Source of the DNA: Glaciecola sp964643575
Lineage (GTDB): Bacteria; Pseudomonadota; Gammaproteobacteria; Enterobacterales; Alteromonadaceae
Direction: 5' to 3'
DNA: 19,995 nt
NCBI GenBank assembly: GCA_964643575.1
Contig: CAZXTD010000069.1
Location: 1-19,995, forward strand
Part shown: one piece after another, positions 17,180 through 19,995 of the stretch
Layout of the letters: each line of letters begins with the position of its first letter
Numbering within the stretch: the first letter of the stretch is position 1
Program-made: the position numbers and the translations under genes
The notes under the pieces: model-generated
Database searches by the model: none
Told to the model about the DNA's origin: nothing
Seen by the model: the letters and a program-made list of their open reading frames with translations, nothing else

Positions 17180-17216
17180 GACCTGCCAATAATTTCATCA
17201 TAATCGCATTAACAAC

Positions 17217-17245
17217 TATATAGTGAATCGTATTGTTCAACTGAA
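17217..17245 (-). promoter_or_regulatory. possible promoter for the kinase gene
   Basis: On the minus strand TATATA (17217-17222) lies 17 nt from a weak TTCAGT (17240-17245), 38 nt upstream of the kinase ATG. The -35 overlaps the palindrome at 17241-17258. The -35 match is poor, so this is tentative. Confidence 0.3.
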
Positions 17246-17258
17246 TGAGCTCATTCAG
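17241..17258. promoter_or_regulatory. perfect 18-bp palindrome, candidate operator upstream of the kinase gene
   Basis: CTGAATGAGCTCATTCAG is identical to its reverse complement over all 18 bases. It stands in the largest gap of the cluster (17180-17368), 62 nt upstream of the kinase start, overlapping a possible -35 box. No T-run follows on either strand, so a terminator is unlikely. A dimeric regulator binding site is the best reading; which regulator is unknown. Confidence 0.5.
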
Positions 17259-17269
17259 ATTAAAGCAGG

Positions 17270-17286
17270 TTTTGTGCCTTTTGTGC
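17270..17286. repeat. two tandem copies of TTTTGTGC
   Basis: TTTTGTGC occurs at 17270-17277 and again at 17279-17286, a 9-bp period just beyond the palindrome in the same intergenic gap. Nearly one helical turn apart, they could be tandem protein sites; a chance repeat is also possible. Confidence 0.3.
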
Positions 17287-17368
17287 GTTTAATTCCAATT
17301 TTACCCTAGTTTATTTAAAGCTCTTACGCGACAATTAACACTTTTCATCAATATGTTAGCGTCTGTTG

Positions 17369-17767
17369 TTAATCGTTTTTCTGCAATGTTCGCAATACAT
17401 TGTGCATTCTTGTTGCCTGTAAGATCTTTTGTTTTTCATTCAAGCTAGACCCCGTGTCATGCAAAAGAGCCCTTTCGTCTGCGATATTAGCGTTTTCATT
17501 GATATGTATACTGTAGTCGGAGTAAGCGGCATGGTCATTATTATGGGCGTCGCTTTTTTTGGCGTGATTTTTATAAACAAAGCTGCGCATTAAGCTCAAT
17601 TGGCTCGTTTGCAAACTTGCCACAGACTCTTTCTTTTGGCTATTTAAATAAACCTTAAGCGAAGCAACGACTAGCCAAGCAAAAACCAAAATCAACAACA
17701 GCCAAGCAATTGTCTCGCGTTGTTTTCGCTTTTTAACTGACGATGTGCTTTCAAACCATGTTTTCAT
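17369..17767 (-). CDS. small bitopic membrane protein, unknown function
   Basis: This 132-aa protein has a basic N-terminal tail (SVKKRKQRE), one strong TM (about 20-42, 'TIAWLLLILVFAWLVVASLKVYL') and a polar C-terminal part of about 90 residues predicted to be periplasmic by the positive-inside rule. The C-terminal part is rich in His, Asn, Ser and Asp around 70-95. No family is recognised. GAAGGG lies seven bases upstream of the ATG, a good ribosome-binding site. It follows the ExbD-like gene by 39 nt and precedes the 189-nt gap before the kinase gene. Size and topology recall small accessory subunits of membrane motors, but this is by shape only. Confidence 0.78.
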   Translation of the reverse strand: MKTWFESTSSVKKRKQRETIAWLLLILVFAWLVVASLKVYLNSQKKESVASLQTSQLSLMRSFVYKNHAKKSDAHNNDHAAYSDYSIHINENANIADERALLHDTGSSLNEKQKILQATRMHNVLRTLQKND

Positions 17768-17806
17768 TTTAGGACCCTTCCTTTAGCTGGCATGAAAATT
17801 AACCCA

Positions 17807-18343
17807 TTACTTCTTATTAAGGCTATCTTGCTCAAAAGCGGCCTCCCACTCAGCCGACAGCTTTGTCAATTTAATGTCGCGTTGTGCAAAAGCAGACTGA
17901 ATATTCAGCAATTGGTGTAAATCTGTTGATGCTGATACTGCAACAACTAAATCTCTATTGTTCGAGGCCTTCTCTAATGAGCCCAAAATACTCGCTAGCT
18001 GAACGGGTTCTTTTTGAATGTTAAAATACTGACCTTTCCAATACAGAATTAACATTTGCGTTTGGCTCTTGCCCGAGCCTGCATCAGCTTTAGGATTTTG
18101 GCTTGAATGCAGTTGAAGTAGTTTATCTTGCGGAATATCGCTTGTTTGATTTGATAGCGTATCATTATTACTTGGCAAGCTAATTGAGATTAACGCAAGC
18201 ACTAACAAGGCAAAAAAAGCCATCGATAAACCCAGTGCAACCTCAGTCATTGCTTGTGTGGTTGTATCTTGCAAATGATTATTCCCTATAAAAGTCTGAT
18301 ATAGAGAGATATGAAACGCTTTAATGAAATTTTTCGCAAACAC
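17807..18343 (-). CDS. ExbD/TolR/MotB-like bitopic proton-channel partner
   Basis: This protein is 178 aa from GTG 18343. TTG 18274, with AGGGA eight bases upstream, is an equally good start and would give 155 aa. One TM (about 35-56) begins with 'MTEVALGLSMAFFALL'. In ExbD the proton-carrying Asp sits in 'MIDVMLVLL' at the start of the TM, and here Glu34 takes that place; 'MAFFALL' also recalls the MotB TM. A polar linker (57-90) leads to a periplasmic domain of about 85 residues whose 'DLVVAVSASTDLHQLLNIQ' with '...KLTKLSAE' follows the ExbD/TolR C-terminal pattern (beta strand, acidic 'AD.D', helix, beta strand). No OmpA peptidoglycan-binding motif is seen, which argues against MotB. The natural partner is the ExbB-like protein encoded at 5623-6315. 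This is the first gene of the cluster, 69 nt after the peptidase gene. Confidence 0.65.
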   Translation of the reverse strand: MFAKNFIKAFHISLYQTFIGNNHLQDTTTQAMTEVALGLSMAFFALLVLALISISLPSNNDTLSNQTSDIPQDKLLQLHSSQNPKADAGSGKSQTQMLILYWKGQYFNIQKEPVQLASILGSLEKASNNRDLVVAVSASTDLHQLLNIQSAFAQRDIKLTKLSAEWEAAFEQDSLNKK

Positions 18344-18346
18344 TCA

Positions 18347-18361
18347 TCACCGGCAAGGTGA
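18347..18361. repeat. short inverted repeat just upstream of the ExbD-like gene
   Basis: TCACC-GGCAA-GGTGA forms a 5-bp stem with a 5-nt loop three bases upstream of the GTG start at 18343. In the mRNA the stem would include the only SD-like GGTGA for that start. It is too short to be sure of, and no T-run follows. Confidence 0.3.
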
Positions 18362-18412
18362 CCGTATTGATCGTTGTATCCTTTAAATAGTCAACATCAA
18401 GCATAATTGCGT

Positions 18413-19995
18413 TTAAAGTTTAAAGATATTGTCTCTGTTATTTCTGTCGATATAGCGTACAAAAGGGTCAAGCCCCACATAAGCAGGTTCGCCTTTGGTT
18501 AAATCAAAATCTGCAAAATCCAAGACAATTTCGCTCTCCCCCTCGCTTAAGTGATGTTTCTTTTGATAAATAATTTGCACGTCAGCCATTAAATCATCAG
18601 GGTCATCGCTAAACACTACAATATCAACTACATCGTCAAAAACTTGTTTAGTCTCGCTGCCTTTGCCATCCGCAATGAACTGTTCTGCATTAACCAGAAG
18701 TTTCATGCTTTTTGCAGTATCGCCTAATTGTTCTCTTGCGTCACTTGGCTCAACGATAAACGCATCGTTTATGCGCAAATCATAAATCGTAATTTGACTA
18801 AATTGTTGTTCAATAAATTTATGGTCCTGTTCGTTTGCTACCGATTTAATCGCAGCAAGCAGATCGAGAGTAGTCGCTAAACGGCCTTCTGAAAAACGGA
18901 ATTGTTCAACTAATCCTTTTATGGCCTCATTAAGCTTTTCAAAGCCTACCCTGTCGGCAATGGCCATCATTACCACTGACCCTTTACGATAATGAATATA
19001 AGACTGATTTTCAGATCGCATAAAGGGCATTTCTTCCAAATACTCGCGGGCTCGACCTTGCAAGTAAGAATCTAACTCATAGCTTAAAAACTTGCGTATT
19101 TTGCTTTTACCGTATTCATTGCGCATTACTTGCAAAGCCGCGTATTGAGATAATGCCTCTGATAATATTGCGCTGCCTTGTACGTTCGCCGCATCAAGTT
19201 GATGTCCAAACCACTGATGCGCCACTTCGTGGGCAGTAATATAGTAAACAGGATCAATTTCACTAGGGTCGCGTAAATCCGTTATAAATCCGATTCGTTC
19301 TGAATATGGCACCGTATTAGCAAAACTCTGTGCAAAGCTCGCATACCCCGGAAACTCAATAATACGAAGCTGCTTATGCTGATATGGACCAAACTGTTCG
19401 GTAAAAAAGTCTAAAGAGTCTTTGCTAGATTGAATCATTCTGTCCACATTCCACGCATGGTCATGATGATAGTAAACCGTAATTTCAACACCATTGTGGA
19501 TTGCGCTTTGTGCTTCTAAATCAGCCGACATAATGTTGTAAAAGTTAATCATGGGAGAGTCCATTTCGTAAACGAAATAGTTACGTCCGCCAGTTGTCCA
19601 GTATTTTTGTAAGTAGCCAGGAGCAATGGCTATTTGATCTTCGCTGGTCGATAGCGTCGCCTTAAAATCAATTAATCCAACATGGGCACCAAAAAAACTC
19701 TCAAAGTATCGGCTTTCATCTTCTAGTTTATATGCACGTTTTGGCGGCGGTAAATCGTTTTTACGGCGCTCGTGCTGGTCACTCAAATAATAACTTTGGT
19801 TAACGCCAAAATTAGGCAACAACGAAAAATTATTAATAAACGTGCCATTTTTAACTAGGTTTGTGTCTTCGCCTTTATCTTTAAAACCTTGATGACTTCG
19901 CGTTAAATTAATGGTTAAGTCTATTTTATCTCCGGGAGCTAAAGCCTCAGGAAACCGCATCCAAGCCGTTTTAAATTCGCTGTTCACATCCTCAA
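18413..19995 (-). CDS. M1-type aminopeptidase of the ABC-permease-linked family, C-terminal part (5' end outside window)
   Basis: The frame is open to the window edge (EDV precedes the internal GTG), so this is the last 527 or so codons of a longer gene. It contains the gluzincin zinc motif HEVAHQWFGH (numbered from the GTG near the edge: His253, Glu254, His257) and, 19 residues after the second His, a Glu (277) in 'ILSEALSQY'. This spacing and 'EFPGYASFAQSFANTVPYSE' are typical of the large proteins that join ABC-2-type permease segments to an M1 peptidase domain. A long N-terminal membrane part is therefore expected outside the window. The C-terminal 130 residues (from about 395) form a beta-rich domain typical of the family. 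No TM is present in the visible part, and the peptidase domain is probably exposed to the periplasm. It ends 69 nt before the ExbD-like gene on the same strand without a convincing terminator, so read-through into the cluster is possible, but it looks like a separate housekeeping-type gene. Confidence 0.88.
   Translation of the reverse strand, partial: EDVNSEFKTAWMRFPEALAPGDKIDLTINLTRSHQGFKDKGEDTNLVKNGTFINNFSLLPNFGVNQSYYLSDQHERRKNDLPPPKRAYKLEDESRYFESFFGAHVGLIDFKATLSTSEDQIAIAPGYLQKYWTTGGRNYFVYEMDSPMINFYNIMSADLEAQSAIHNGVEITVYYHHDHAWNVDRMIQSSKDSLDFFTEQFGPYQHKQLRIIEFPGYASFAQSFANTVPYSERIGFITDLRDPSEIDPVYYITAHEVAHQWFGHQLDAANVQGSAILSEALSQYAALQVMRNEYGKSKIRKFLSYELDSYLQGRAREYLEEMPFMRSENQSYIHYRKGSVVMMAIADRVGFEKLNEAIKGLVEQFRFSEGRLATTLDLLAAIKSVANEQDHKFIEQQFSQITIYDLRINDAFIVEPSDAREQLGDTAKSMKLLVNAEQFIADGKGSETKQVFDDVVDIVVFSDDPDDLMADVQIIYQKKHHLSEGESEIVLDFADFDLTKGEPAYVGLDPFVRYIDRNNRDNIFKL

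Noticed and set aside
4259..18343. Zorya anti-phage system
   Set aside because: An ExbB/MotA-like and an ExbD/MotB-like protein are present, but they are not adjacent. The ExbD-like protein lacks an OmpA-type domain, and no ZorC, ZorD (helicase-nuclease) or ZorE nuclease is seen. A defence role remains possible but is not supported by these markers.
1..19995. CRISPR arrays, tRNA or rRNA genes, insertion sequences, integrase or attachment sites
   Set aside because: I looked for spaced direct repeats, cloverleaf-type stems, transposase motifs and terminal inverted repeats and saw none that could be supported.

Overview
The window looks like chromosomal DNA (low-to-moderate GC by eye) of a marine gammaproteobacterium, most likely of the Alteromonadales. 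This rests on the lipoprotein and periplasmic signals, the M1-peptidase/ABC-permease type gene at the right edge, the short RNase J-like gene and the DUF4397 lipoprotein. The family level is inference; there is no rRNA or other taxonomic marker in the window.

Left part (1-4168): an RNase J-like metallo-beta-lactamase gene on the minus strand is broken by a single-base frameshift near 1277. Divergent from it is a lipoprotein with four DUF4397 repeats, closed by a clear intrinsic terminator (3310-3335). Next is a small DUF1624 membrane protein of the heparan-alpha-glucosaminide N-acetyltransferase type, which converges on the end of a large minus-strand cluster.

Main part (18343 down to 4259): thirteen tightly packed minus-strand genes form what looks like one multi-protein envelope machine. 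In transcription order they are: an ExbD/TolR/MotB-like single-pass protein; a small bitopic protein; a Ser/Thr kinase-TM-FGE (sulfatase-modifying-factor) fusion; a protein with a periplasmic domain, a TM and a cytoplasmic FHA domain; two soluble proteins I do not recognise; a stand-alone Lon-type (S16) protease domain anchored by one TM and lacking an AAA+ module; a lipoprotein; a secreted Gln-rich coiled-coil protein; a small secreted protein; an ExbB/TolQ/MotA-like channel protein; and two bitopic proteins with periplasmic tails. Junctions are mostly overlaps or gaps under 65 nt. The exceptions are 189 nt before the kinase gene, which holds a perfect 18-bp palindrome over a possible promoter, and 99 nt of AT-rich DNA before the lipoprotein gene.

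Working model (inference): a proton-channel pair (ExbB/ExbD-like) energises or gates periplasmic and outer-membrane parts. The kinase/FGE protein and the FHA protein form a phospho-dependent sensor that bridges periplasm and cytoplasm, and the Lon-like enzyme is a membrane-tethered proteolytic output or regulator. I cannot match this gene set to a named system. It shares single components with Zorya, type VI secretion regulation and Tol/Exb/Mot motors, but lacks their diagnostic partners.

Right edge (18413-19995): the C-terminal part of an M1-type aminopeptidase of the ABC-permease-linked family, truncated by the window end. It lies on the same strand 69 nt upstream of the cluster.
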